64,000 nt of DNA, taken from positions 1 to 64,000 of the forward strand of contig NZ_JAIQUM010000020.1 in the NCBI RefSeq assembly GCF_020075705.1, in the 5' to 3' direction. The notes under the pieces are model-generated. The model worked only from the letters and a program-made list of their open reading frames with translations, had not been told where the DNA came from and ran no database searches. The translations under genes and the position numbers were made by a program. Source of the DNA: Metabacillus rhizolycopersici. GTDB lineage: Bacteria; Bacillota; Bacilli; Bacillales; Bacillaceae. Within the stretch, counting starts at the first letter, position 1; every line of letters starts with the position of its first letter. Below are positions 18,341 through 27,553 of the stretch, piece after piece.

Positions 18341-18410
18341 TAGAAAGATAAAATATTTTTTAGACTTATCCGACCGTCTTCAGCTGAACAAGACTGATGG
18401 AAGTCCTATT

Positions 18411-19430
18411 TTAAGATGTCGCTACTAGCTTCCTTTTCTTCATTGTTGATCCACGGATAGCTAGTTTCATAGAGAATATATGTTTTTCGGTAGAACGAAA
18501 TTGTCTTTTATGTATTTTTTCAAAGGCGACCTCTATTGATTTTATAGCCATTTCCTCAACTGGCTGTACCACTGTAGTAATCTTTGGGTCAAATAGCTCT
18601 GAAATTTCCATGTTGTCAAAACCAACAACAGCAAAGTCTTCAGGAATATTCCATCCATGTTTTTTTGCTTCCGAAATGAAACCAGCTGCGACAGAATCTC
18701 CACCAGTAAAAATTGCTGTTGGTTTGATTTTCATCTCCGTTATCTTTCTGAAAATTTGTTTTCCATCTTCAATACTAGCAACATTTTCAAAGTGGAAATT
18801 CTCATCAAAGGTACAACCAGACTCTAATAATGCCCTTTTAAATCCTTTCTCCCTCGCCTTCATTCCTTCGCTTACGATACCGTTAGAACAATAAGCAATC
18901 TGTCTATGGCCCATTTCAAGTAAATGCTTTGCCACGTTATAGCCGCTTGAAGCTTGATTCATATACACCATTGGAATTTGAGCATGCTCAATCATTTCAT
19001 TGCAAAGCACGATTGGACCATAATTTAAATAAGCATCAATGATAGACCAATCATTTTCAATCGAAGTCATAATTACTCCATCCACCTGCTTGGTTTTAAG
19101 GAGATTTAAGTAATTTAGTTCCTTCTGTTTGGAGAATTGTGTTTGACAAATAATTAGCTGATAGCCTTTTGCAGATGCAGCCATTTCAAGTATTTCGATA
19201 AGCTGACTAAAAAAAGGCGTCGATATTTTCGGAATTAAGACAGCTATGATCCCTGTCTTATTATTTCTTAAACTTCTTGCCGCAGAATTTGGAACATACC
19301 CCAATTGCTCCATCGCCTGCTGAACAAGCTTTTTTTTCTCCACTGATACATATGGATGGTCATTTAAAACTCGGGATACAGTCGTTCTTGATAATCCTGC
19401 TAACTTCGCAACATCTTTTATGGTAGACAA
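18411..19430 (-). CDS. LacI-family transcriptional regulator
   Basis: 339 residues. N-terminal LacI helix-turn-helix (TIKDVAKLAGLSRTTVSRVL, residues 3-22) and hinge GYVPNSAARSLRN, then a periplasmic-binding-like sugar sensor domain ending AIRGS. Translation begins at TTG (19428-19430) after GGGAGGGAG. No sugar operon adjoins it: it stands between yhfH and yhgE, so its target is probably itself or a distant locus. A cre-like palindrome at 19481-19494 lies just upstream. Ligand unknown; it is not CcpA judging by its C-terminal region, but that is a weak call. Confidence 0.85.
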   Translation of the reverse strand: MSTIKDVAKLAGLSRTTVSRVLNDHPYVSVEKKKLVQQAMEQLGYVPNSAARSLRNNKTGIIAVLIPKISTPFFSQLIEILEMAASAKGYQLIICQTQFSKQKELNYLNLLKTKQVDGVIMTSIENDWSIIDAYLNYGPIVLCNEMIEHAQIPMVYMNQASSGYNVAKHLLEMGHRQIAYCSNGIVSEGMKAREKGFKRALLESGCTFDENFHFENVASIEDGKQIFRKITEMKIKPTAIFTGGDSVAAGFISEAKKHGWNIPEDFAVVGFDNMEISELFDPKITTVVQPVEEMAIKSIEVAFEKIHKRQFRSTEKHIFSMKLAIRGSTMKKRKLVATS

Positions 19431-19480
19431 TGTTCTCCCTCCCCATTAGTTCTTTGTTGTCGCCCATCTCATCTTATATA

Positions 19481-19494
19481 TGGAAACGTTTTCA
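19481..19494. promoter_or_regulatory. LacI/CcpA-type operator
   Basis: TGGAAACGTTTTCA is a near-perfect palindrome around ACGT. It has one mismatch from the cre consensus and lies 51 bases before the LacI-type gene. It may be an autoregulatory site or a CcpA site. Confidence 0.55.
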
Positions 19495-19572
19495 TTTATT
19501 TTAATTATATGAAACTATCACAATAAATTCAATCCCCTTTTACAAAAATAGTTAATTAACATTGAGAGTAGA

Positions 19573-19614
19573 ACACATGTAAGGGAAAGAATTATCTCTT
19601 TCCCTTACATGTGT
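19573..19614. terminator. terminator of yhgE
   Basis: An 18-base perfect stem (19573-19590 with 19597-19614) and a six-base loop, just beyond the yhgE stop. Confidence 0.85.
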
Positions 19615-19622
19615 CAATAGTA

Positions 19623-21848
19623 TTAAGCAGGTATATCTTCATTTAGAATATGTCTTTCCTTCTTCACCTTCAACGTAAAGTAGACAATTGTTCCGATTAC
19701 CGCACAAACTAAAAATCCAACTAAAACGAGTGCTTGTGACCACATATCAGTAAAATCTCCACTTGAGATAATTGCTTTAAATCCAGCAACTGAATATGTC
19801 ATTGGTAACCATTGATTTATTTTCTGAAATATATTTGGAATTAACTCTAACGGAAACGTTCCAGCACTTGTTGTTAATTGCAAAATTAATACAATAATTG
19901 CAACAAAACGACCAGGATCAGCCATCGTTGTCACCAAAAATTGAACAATTGCCATAAATGTTAAACTAGTTAATATACTGAACAAGATAAACAATTCTAC
20001 ACTTTTCACTTCAATACCTAATCCAAATAAAAGAATGACATCTGCTAGAATTGCTTGAACGACTGCAACAAAGAATAAAACACTGAATTTGCTTAAAAAC
20101 CATGTAAATCCTGATTTTGGGATCCCTGATGATTCTCTTAGTGGAAAGACTACAGTTAATAGTAATGCTCCAACAAATAATGCTAGCGACAAGAAGTATG
20201 GCGCAAGACCAGTTCCATAGTTTGGCACTTCATGTAATTCTTCGGTATGAAGATCAACTGGATTGGCAACCATATCGAATAATTCATTAGAACCTTGAGT
20301 CTCTTTCGTTTCCTCAGATGCTTCTCCTAGCTTCGTCGAAAGCTCACTTGTTCCATCAGATAACACTGTTAATCCGTTATTGATTTGATCAGCTCCATTT
20401 GCTAGTTCCGTTGATCCGGCTTCTAAAGCAACAGACCCATCAGCTAGCTGGCTGATCCCTTTTTCGAGCGCTATTCCACCGTCTTTTAGCTGTTTCGTTC
20501 CTACTTTCGCTTCCGTAATTTTGTCGCCGAAAACACTTAAGCCAGATGTAATTTTGGATTGTCCCTCATTCACCTGAACTGCACCATTGTATAGCTTTTC
20601 TTGACCAGCTGCTAATTGATCGATCGTATCTTGAACTATAACAGTACCATTATAAATTTTTTCAGTACTTGCTGGTAACTCGGCTACGTTTTTGGTAAGC
20701 TCACTAGCTCCCGCTGCCAATTGATTAAGATTTGAAGCTAATTGTTTTCCTCCTTGATCTAAAGAGCTGAGAGCTTCAGCTAACTTTTGTAACTCCTGTT
20801 TATTTTGTTCAGGTAGAGGCATTGCTTGCAATTCTGTCATCATGTCATTTACGTCTGTCATCACTTGCGATAAATTTTGTGACAGCTTAGCTGCTCCCAC
20901 ACTTGCATCAATACTTCCATCTGCAAGCTGATTAGTGCCAGCGACTAGTTTTGAAGCACTATTTTTCAACGTCTCTGTTCCACTTGTTAAACTTGGTAGC
21001 GATTTTTGTAATTCCTGCATTCCTAATCGTGACTCATTTAAGCCTGTTACTAATGCTGATGTGCCAGCTTCAGCCTTCACTGAACCATTATATAATTCAT
21101 CTTGACCTTGCTTCATGGTAGCTAATCCTTCATCTAAACTACTAACGCCATTTGCTAGCTCTGATGAACCTGTTGATGCTTCCTGTAAACCATCTTTGAA
21201 TGTGACTGAACTTTTCACCAGCTCATGAAGACTCTCATCAAGAGTGCTAGAGCCTTTCTTTAGCTCGCCGACTCCATCGTTAATTTTATTCGCACCGTCA
21301 CTTGCTTCACCAATTCCATCTGCCATTAATTCGATATTGTCAAAAATACTTTCTGCATATGTCTTTGTTAGCGACGACGCAACCTCTTCTTTTATTTTCG
21401 TAACAGCACTTTCACCAATTTGTCCCGAAATAAAGTTATAAGCTTTATTCGTTTTAAAAGAAAGTTCTAAATGCTGTGGTTGAGCGTCTTGTAATGTTGT
21501 TGCATTGCTAGAGAAGTTTTCAGGAATTTCAATCACCATGTAATAATCATGGTTTTCAAGCCCTTTATCTGCATCTTCTTTATCAACAAAATTCCAGTCA
21601 AAGCTAGCATTTTCCTTTAAATTTCCAACGAGTTCATTCCCAACGTCTAACTCTTTTCCTTCATATGTTGCACCACGATCATTATTCACAACAGCTACGG
21701 GTAACTCATCAAGTTTTCCATAAGGATCCCAAAAAGCACTAAGATAACCACCGCTATACATTAACGGGATAAACAACACTCCAATTACTGCAATGAGAAC
21801 CTTTTTATTTTTAAATAATGCTTTCCATTCTTGTTTTATTAAAGACAT
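19623..21848 (-). CDS. yhgE: YhgE/Pip-family membrane protein
   Basis: 741 residues. One N-terminal membrane helix, then a long extracellular region of many repeats of the form L-x2-G-x3-L-x2-G (for example LAAGASELTKN, ADGSVALEAGSTELANGADQ), and five C-terminal helices of ABC2-permease type. The family includes phage-infection protein Pip of lactococci and ESX-secretion partners such as YueB/EsaA. Its role here is unknown; export of hydrophobic compounds has been proposed for relatives. It follows the TetR-type yhgD with an operator between them, so it is likely repressed by YhgD. Confidence 0.87.
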   Translation of the reverse strand: MSLIKQEWKALFKNKKVLIAVIGVLFIPLMYSGGYLSAFWDPYGKLDELPVAVVNNDRGATYEGKELDVGNELVGNLKENASFDWNFVDKEDADKGLENHDYYMVIEIPENFSSNATTLQDAQPQHLELSFKTNKAYNFISGQIGESAVTKIKEEVASSLTKTYAESIFDNIELMADGIGEASDGANKINDGVGELKKGSSTLDESLHELVKSSVTFKDGLQEASTGSSELANGVSSLDEGLATMKQGQDELYNGSVKAEAGTSALVTGLNESRLGMQELQKSLPSLTSGTETLKNSASKLVAGTNQLADGSIDASVGAAKLSQNLSQVMTDVNDMMTELQAMPLPEQNKQELQKLAEALSSLDQGGKQLASNLNQLAAGASELTKNVAELPASTEKIYNGTVIVQDTIDQLAAGQEKLYNGAVQVNEGQSKITSGLSVFGDKITEAKVGTKQLKDGGIALEKGISQLADGSVALEAGSTELANGADQINNGLTVLSDGTSELSTKLGEASEETKETQGSNELFDMVANPVDLHTEELHEVPNYGTGLAPYFLSLALFVGALLLTVVFPLRESSGIPKSGFTWFLSKFSVLFFVAVVQAILADVILLFGLGIEVKSVELFILFSILTSLTFMAIVQFLVTTMADPGRFVAIIVLILQLTTSAGTFPLELIPNIFQKINQWLPMTYSVAGFKAIISSGDFTDMWSQALVLVGFLVCAVIGTIVYFTLKVKKERHILNEDIPA

Positions 21849-21874
21849 CTATTTCAACCTCCTACATTTCAAAG

Positions 21875-21897
21875 TGACCAATATATCAATTTGGTCA
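21875..21897. promoter_or_regulatory. YhgD operator in front of yhgE
   Basis: TGACCA-N11-TGGTCA, 26 bases before the yhgE start. The same half sites and spacing recur before yhgD at 22522-22544. Confidence 0.7.
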
Positions 21898-21923
21898 TAT
21901 TTTCGCAAAAAAGAAGAGGATCA

Positions 21924-22496
21924 TCAGATCGACAATCCTTTTAATACATACAACTCAAGTAGCTGAGCAATTTTTTCTTTTTCAAGTGGTTCGTGATTTT
22001 TTTCCCAATCAAATATGAGTGATACATAAAGCTTTAAGAAGATAAATGACGTAAGCTCTGGATCACATGCTCTAATCTCCTTGTTGTCAATTGCTAGGAT
22101 GATTTTTTGTTTAATATAGTTTAAAACCATCTCTTCAACTTTTTGCACGCCTTCTTTTACCGCTTTTGTTCCTAATTCATTACTTTCTTGATAAATTTTT
22201 ATCGTTAGTAGATGTGTTTTGCGAAATTCTAAAATACGATAAATCGCTCGATGCACATTTTCAAAAAAAGATTGCTGTGGTTCAAACGCTTCATCCGCTG
22301 CTTCCTTCATATCAGCTAGTAATCTTTCTATGATTTCAGAAAATAAGTCTTCCTTGTTTTTATAAAAGGTATAAATGGTACCCTTTCCAACATTCGCCAG
22401 ACGGGAGACTTGATCCATTGTTGTCGCTTTGTAACCAAATTGAGTAAAAGATCTGGTTGCGGCATCGAGAATATGTTGCTTTCGGTTGCTACTCAA
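21924..22496 (-). CDS. yhgD: TetR-family repressor YhgD
   Basis: About 190 residues from the preferred TTG at 22496, which follows AGGAG with eight bases between. Helix-turn-helix near residues 20-45: TTMDQVSRLANVGKGTIYTF, then YKNKEDLF, typical TetR. The C-terminal ligand domain is helical. A longer frame to 22544 exists, but its ATG lies inside the operator TGACCAAAATGATCA and is a poor start. In B. subtilis yhgD also precedes yhgE. Two identical-spacing operators suggest that it represses itself and yhgE. Inducer unknown. Confidence 0.87.
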   Translation of the reverse strand: MSSNRKQHILDAATRSFTQFGYKATTMDQVSRLANVGKGTIYTFYKNKEDLFSEIIERLLADMKEAADEAFEPQQSFFENVHRAIYRILEFRKTHLLTIKIYQESNELGTKAVKEGVQKVEEMVLNYIKQKIILAIDNKEIRACDPELTSFIFLKLYVSLIFDWEKNHEPLEKEKIAQLLELYVLKGLSI

Positions 22497-22521
22497 TACG
22501 ACCACTCCTGCTCTTAAAAAT

Positions 22522-22544
22522 GACCAAATGATCATTTTGGTCAT
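22522..22544. promoter_or_regulatory. YhgD operator in front of yhgD
   Basis: TGACCA-N11-TGGTCA, partner of the site at 21875-21897. It lies 26 bases upstream of the proposed TTG start, the same distance as before yhgE. Confidence 0.72.
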
Positions 22545-22677
22545 TTAGTATGAATGTAATATAACATAATGCTTCTGTCTTTTCAATAAATGTCTTCCTT
22601 TTCATCACGGAATTCATTCTGAAGTTCTGGCCACTCATTATTCTGCCGAATAGTAAAATTGAGTTTGCTCTCTGGCT

Positions 22678-22719
22678 AACAAAGAACCTCTAGCTTTGAT
22701 CAGCTAGAGGTTCTTTGTT
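22678..22719. terminator. terminator after the CBS-domain gene
   Basis: An 18-base perfect stem (22678-22695 with 22702-22719), loop of six. It lies just downstream of the gene ending at 22738. Confidence 0.85.
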
Positions 22720-22737
22720 ATCTTTTAATTGTCCTAC

Positions 22738-24069
22738 TTATTGAAAAGCTAGTACATCTGTATGAAGCTTTTTCTCTATTTTTATTTTTTCTAGACGATT
22801 ATCTTTAATCGTTTGAACTGTAAATGTAAATTGGTCATATTCTAGCACAGTATTTTCCCCTTCTTCAGGGATGGTACCGATGTGGTTAAGAATAAAACCA
22901 GCAATTGTATCAATACTAGGGACTTCTATATTCATTTGAAATTGTTCATTAAAGTCATCAATTAATAATGATCCGCTTGCAATAAATGTGTTCTCATTAA
23001 TCCGAGTAAGCTCTCCTTGTATTTCATCATACTCGTCATCAATTTCGCCAACGATTTCTTCAATCAGATCTTCAAATGTCGCAATTCCAGAAAATCCACC
23101 GTATTCATCAATTAGGATCGCAATATGATTCTGTGTCGCTTGTAATTCTTTTAACAAGTCATCAATATATTTTGTTTCAGGTACAAGATAAGGGACACGT
23201 AATAAATGGATGATATCGACATTTTCAAAGCCCACTTTACGTGCTTCCGCAAAATAATCTTTTATATTAAGGATTCCAATGATCGTATCATAATCTTCTT
23301 GATACACTGGAATTCGTGTATAATTTTCAGATAAGAGTAAATCAGCAACTTTCTCCTTTGGAGTATTCACGTCAATCGCAAATGTAGCTGTACGAGGTGT
23401 CATTATTTCCCTAGCAATTTTGTCATCAAGTTGGAATACACCTTTAATCATCTCAAGTTCCTCAGCGTTGATAGTACCATCTGCTTGCCCAGCTTGAGCT
23501 AACATTTTTATTTCTTCACGAGAAACTTTCTCCTCTTGATTATTTCCTAGCCTTGTTAACTTGACTAAAATATTAGTCGAGAACGATAATAATTTCACAA
23601 ATGGCATCACAATTTTGTTAATAAACAAAATAGGCTTAACCGAAAACATCGCAATTCGTTCGGCGTTTTGTAAGGCAACCCGTTTAGGAAATAACTCACC
23701 AAATACGAGTGTGGTATAGGATAATATGATGGTGATAGCAACCACTGATATTTCGTTAGCATACGGGATGTCCCCTAAAATACCAGAAAAATATTTAGCT
23801 AATCCTGTTGCAGCCGAAGCACTTGAAAAGAACCCAGCAAGTGTAATACCTACCTGTATTGTTGCGATAAAGCTACTTGGATCTGCTATGAGTTTTTCGA
23901 GGAGAATTGCTTTTTTATTTCCTTCTCCCGCTAAATGTGCGATGCGGTTTTTGTTCAGTGAGACTAATGCCATCTCAGAAGCTGCAAAAAACGCATTCAA
24001 TAAAGTTAAAAACGCAATTAAGATCAGTTGACCAATAATAAAACTATCGGGGTCAGCAGAACTGTTCAT
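22738..24069 (-). CDS. CNNM/CorC-family membrane protein, MpfA (YhdP)-like
   Basis: 443 residues. A DUF21 transmembrane domain (residues about 8-190, three to four helices) is followed by a CBS pair (about 205-335, with IMTPRTATFAIDVN and DYDTIIGILNIKDYF) and a C-terminal CorC/HlyC domain (about 350-430, ASGSLLIDDFNEQF). B. subtilis MpfA of this type exports magnesium. Old annotations call the family hemolysins, which is misleading. Which of the several Bacillus paralogues this is cannot be decided here. Single gene with its own terminator. Confidence 0.82.
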   Translation of the reverse strand: MNSSADPDSFIIGQLILIAFLTLLNAFFAASEMALVSLNKNRIAHLAGEGNKKAILLEKLIADPSSFIATIQVGITLAGFFSSASAATGLAKYFSGILGDIPYANEISVVAITIILSYTTLVFGELFPKRVALQNAERIAMFSVKPILFINKIVMPFVKLLSFSTNILVKLTRLGNNQEEKVSREEIKMLAQAGQADGTINAEELEMIKGVFQLDDKIAREIMTPRTATFAIDVNTPKEKVADLLLSENYTRIPVYQEDYDTIIGILNIKDYFAEARKVGFENVDIIHLLRVPYLVPETKYIDDLLKELQATQNHIAILIDEYGGFSGIATFEDLIEEIVGEIDDEYDEIQGELTRINENTFIASGSLLIDDFNEQFQMNIEVPSIDTIAGFILNHIGTIPEEGENTVLEYDQFTFTVQTIKDNRLEKIKIEKKLHTDVLAFQ

Positions 24070-24291
24070 TCAGTAAATCTCTCCCTTTTTTTAAGTTATT
24101 ACTATTATACTATAGTTCAGGATGAAAATATAAGATTACGAACTAAATTCACTTGCGAGATACATGCATTTACAATCAGGTCCTGGTTGTTGAACTAATT
24201 TACAAAATATTACTTTCCACAAATTAAAATAATCATATTATAATAGAAGAAACTTGATAATTACTTTATTTATGTTAGGGGCGTGTAAAAT

Positions 24292-24537
24292 ATGGCTAAA
24301 TCAAAGGCAAGAAAAAGTAGGGAAAAACTGGTCAGAGAAGGAAAAATCGATGTAACAATCAGACGTGGAAGCTGGGGAGTTTTGAATCCAAATAGTCGTC
24401 AAACAAAATCAAAAAAAGAAACAATAACTCGAATGCAAACAAAACACCGAAAGAACCATTCTCACGCACATTATGATGAGAATGGTTCTTTTATTATTAA
24501 TAATCTCATAGTGAACTCTTTGTTACCCAATTTTTGA
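24292..24537 (+). CDS. small, highly basic hypothetical protein
   Basis: 81 residues as read. The first 55 are very basic (AKSKARKSREKLVREGK, then RRGSWGVLNPNSRQTKSKKE), resembling small nucleic-acid or ribosome-associated proteins seen in Bacillus, though I cannot name the family. The last 25 residues are encoded by a hairpin of terminator type (24450-24491), so the ancestral stop was probably near codon 52 and has been lost. Start ATG 24292 follows AGGGGCG. Isolated gene. Confidence 0.6.
   Translation: MAKSKARKSREKLVREGKIDVTIRRGSWGVLNPNSRQTKSKKETITRMQTKHRKNHSHAHYDENGSFIINNLIVNSLLPNF
24450..24491. terminator. hairpin inside the 3' end of the small basic gene
   Basis: A 14-base perfect stem (24450-24463 with 24478-24491) and a 14-base loop, followed by TATTATTAA. 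It overlaps the reading frame ending at 24537 and also serves the convergent dioxygenase gene. Confidence 0.6.
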
Positions 24538-24561
24538 ACATCTTTGTTTAATTTTCTTCTA

Positions 24562-25539
24562 TCATTCTTTAATGAATTCTTTTGTACTTCTTACAGTATC
24601 AATCGGACGAACTAATTTCTCGATTTGTTCACGTTTTGGTTCTAAGAATGGAGGTAAAGATAATTTTTCTCCAAGAGTTTCATATGGTTCGTCTCCCATA
24701 AATCCTGGACCATCTGTTGCAAACTCAAATAATATTTGTGGTGCAACTCTTGCGTACAATGATCCAAAGAAATGACGATCAACATAGCCAGACGTTTGGA
24801 AGTGGAAGCTTTCTAGACGTTTCATCCATTCTTCTAAAACAGATTTGTCTTCAACGCGGAATGCTGCATGGTGAACTGTACCAAAGCCTTGTCGTGCCTG
24901 AGGAAGAACTGCATTGTATTCCACAACAACTTGCGCACCATTTCCGCCTTCAGCAACTTCAAATAAATGGAATGCTCCTTCTTGCGCTATTTCTTTAAAT
25001 AATAGAACTTTTTCCAGCATTTCTTTAAAATAATCAAAATTTGCAATCCGAACAAAGATTGGTCCTAATCCTGTAATAGCATACTCTAATGGGATTGGTC
25101 CCTTTTTCCATGGTGTACCAGCTGCAACACCTGTATTGTTTTCATCTGAGATTAATTGATATTGTTGATCATCAAAGTCAGCAAAAGAAAGTGTCTTTTT
25201 ACCAAATTGTTCTTTTACACCTGTATGTTTTACCTCTAGTCGATCAAAACGGTTTACCCAATAGTCAATCGCTGCATCACTTGGTACACGAAAAGATGTT
25301 TTTGAAATCTCATTAGTACCATGCACACCTTTAGGAATACCAGGGAAATCGAAGAAAGTCATATCTGTACCTGCGTTACCTTCATCATCCGCAAAAAATA
25401 AGTGATATGTCTGAATATCATCTTGGTTAACGGTTTTCTTTACTAAACGCATACCTAAAATATAAGTGAAAAATTCATAGTTTTTTTCTGCGCTACTTGT
25501 AATGGCTGTTACATGATGGATTCCTTTTAATTCATTCAT
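24562..25539 (-). CDS. ring-cleaving dioxygenase, MhqO/MhqA type
   Basis: 325 residues with two vicinal-oxygen-chelate (glyoxalase) modules, about 5-130 and 150-285. Metal ligands are suggested by GIHHVTAIT at the start, VHHAAFRVED near residue 215 and a Glu near VAPQILFEFATDGPGF. Such proteins open the ring of quinone or catechol compounds and belong to the MhqR regulon of B. subtilis, which protects against quinones. Start ATG 25539 follows TTGGAGGAA. An MhqR-like box lies upstream at 25677-25695. Which Mhq paralogue it is remains open. Confidence 0.83.
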   Translation of the reverse strand: MNELKGIHHVTAITSSAEKNYEFFTYILGMRLVKKTVNQDDIQTYHLFFADDEGNAGTDMTFFDFPGIPKGVHGTNEISKTSFRVPSDAAIDYWVNRFDRLEVKHTGVKEQFGKKTLSFADFDDQQYQLISDENNTGVAAGTPWKKGPIPLEYAITGLGPIFVRIANFDYFKEMLEKVLLFKEIAQEGAFHLFEVAEGGNGAQVVVEYNAVLPQARQGFGTVHHAAFRVEDKSVLEEWMKRLESFHFQTSGYVDRHFFGSLYARVAPQILFEFATDGPGFMGDEPYETLGEKLSLPPFLEPKREQIEKLVRPIDTVRSTKEFIKE

Positions 25540-25676
25540 AATTGTTTCCTCCAATTGATCATTATTTTATGCTCGCTTCTTTTGTGTAGATTTACTACTC
25601 GAGTCACTAATCTATTTTCCTATATGTTGTATTGACTAATTGTTTTTTAAACAGATTCCCTTATCTCAAATTAAAA

Positions 25677-25695
25677 TATCTTTAATTCGAAATAA
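25677..25695. promoter_or_regulatory. MhqR-like operator
   Basis: The minus strand reads TATTTCGAATTAAAGATA, three mismatches from the MhqR box ATCTCGAATTCGAGAT-type palindrome as I remember it. Position about 140 bases before the dioxygenase gene. Confidence 0.4.
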
Positions 25696-25826
25696 ATATA
25701 TCATGGATAGCATTTGCTGTCAATTGTAAGAATAACGCCTGCACTTAAAACTACTTCTATTTTTTGTTCATAAATATAGTAATTTGATGGGAGATTAATT
25801 AGTAATAAATAGTGTTGGGGGCAATT

Positions 25827-26963
25827 ATGCTTGAAAAGGGAAAAATAAACTCTGGTGAATTTCTTATATTAGTCATCGCATTTACAATTGGAAGTACGAT
25901 ACTTGATCTACCTTCCTTACTTATAGGCATATCAAGACAGGATGCATGGATTGCTTCCGCATTAACGACTTTTTTTAGTTTATCTTTTATCTTCATCTAT
26001 AACCAAATAGCCACACTCTATTCATCCGGGACTTATGTCGAAATTAATGAAAAAGTATTCGGAAAATGGATTGGTAAAATCCTAGTACTTTTCTATCTTT
26101 TTTATTTCTATTATCTTTCTGCAGGTATGATTAGAGATATCGGGAATTTTTTTACTTCGGATATATTGGTTGATACACCTATTGAAGTAGTTATGATTCT
26201 TTTTTTATTAATTAGCTTATTCGGTGTCCAATTAGGATTAGAGGTCATCAGTCGGACTGCGTTAATTTTTTTCCCTTGGATAATAGCTTTGCTTTCCATA
26301 TTAATCTTATTTCTTATCCCAGAAACAAGCTGGAAAATATGCAACCTATTTTAGGAGACGGATTGAAACCAATTATTAAGAGCGTATATCGCAATTTAGG
26401 ACTTCCCTATTTAGAGCTTGTCATCATTTTAATGATCACACCTTATGTTTCAGAAAAAACAAAAAATAAATAAAGCCTTTTATATAGGAACATTAATTGG
26501 AGGAATCGTCTTAACCATCTTGGTTATTTTCAGCATTTTAATTTTGGGTACTGAAACTTCCTCAATAAATGCCTATCCTTCTTATGCATTAGGGCAAAGA
26601 ATTAGCATTGGCGGCTTTCTAGAACGGATTGAAGTCATTGTAGCAATTATTTGGGTATTAACAATCTATTTTAAGGTGACGCTTTGCTATTATGGGCTCT
26701 CGATTGGATTAGCTCAAGTCCTTGGATTGAAAAGTTATAAAATCTTGCTTTTCCCATTAGCGTTTTTAATCCTTACTTTTTCTATCTTTGCCCATCCAAA
26801 TATAGTGCATTTTAATGACTTTACTTCTTTAACGTGGACACCTTACTCCTTAACGGTCTGTTTTTTTCTTCCGCTGTTATTATTAATAGTGGGAAAAGTG
26901 AGACAAAAACGTTCTGCTTCCAGTGTAACTAAACAGACAGATAAACAAGATTCCAAAATATGA
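25827..26963 (+). pseudogene. GerAB-family spore germination permease, double frameshift
   Basis: The pieces read as one GerAB/endospore germination permease of about 375 residues with ten helices: MLEKGKINSGEFLILVIAF at the start (ATG 25827 after TTGGGGG), then helices up to LIPETSWK. There the frame shifts (near 26336; an A is missing before ATGCAACC) into MQPILGDGLKPIIKSVYRNL. A second shift in the A-rich stretch near 26455 returns to the first frame (INKAFYIGTLIGG). Normally it is one of three partners (A, B and C subunits) of a nutrient germination receptor, but no A or C gene adjoins. The two shifts compensate only outside a 120-base block, so the protein is very probably dead. Confidence 0.8.
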
Positions 26964-27253
26964 TTTACATATCATTTATTCAGAAATTAATTGGTTACTG
27001 ATCTACCTATTTCTTATTAGTTTTCTAGATAACTGACTTGCTTCATTATGTAGATAGCATCTTATCAGTTAAACATTTTAGTTTATATTGTACTTATTCT
27101 AATGAATTAACGCCTTGTTTTTGGCATCCTTTACTATACATGTTCGTCCAATAGACACTGTCAACTTTGAAAGATTCACGCAAACATTGTATAAAATTCT
27201 GAATTTTCGTTCATCATACTACTAAAGAATAGTATTTAGGAGAGGTGAAAATC

Positions 27254-27472
27254 ATGCTAAGTCAATCAAAAGGATTGTCAGCTGAATTACTAAAAGAATA
27301 CAACCATTTACAATTAATGTGGATTAGAGGAAAAGGCTATTTAGCTTACAATACAAAGAACATTGAGGCCACAAACTTAGTGCGATTTGGTGAAGATAAA
27401 GAAAACGCACTAAAAGAGTTTGACCTTTTGGTTTTTAATCATCTTAAGGAACAATATAAAAGCGATGGATAA
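27254..27472 (+). CDS. small hypothetical protein, 72 residues
   Basis: Begins MLSQSKGLSAELLKEYNHLQ and contains WIRGKGYLAYNTKNIEA. It looks like a short soluble helix-strand protein; I do not know the family. ATG at 27254 follows AGGAGAGGTG with good spacing, and a strong hairpin terminator follows at 27503, which supports a real gene. Stands alone between the germination remnant and hemH (convergent). Confidence 0.6.
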   Translation: MLSQSKGLSAELLKEYNHLQLMWIRGKGYLAYNTKNIEATNLVRFGEDKENALKEFDLLVFNHLKEQYKSDG

Positions 27473-27502
27473 TATATATGGATCTTTTCAAAAAACGCAA
27501 AA

Positions 27503-27542
27503 AAGCGACCATGTTCATTTCATGAAAATAACGTGGTCGCTT
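27503..27542. terminator. bidirectional terminator, copy 1 of a dispersed hairpin
   Basis: AAGCGACCATGTT pairs with AACGTGGTCGCTT. It lies between convergent genes. A similar sequence recurs at 43904-43943. Confidence 0.85.
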
Positions 27543-27553
27543 ACACTATTTCA

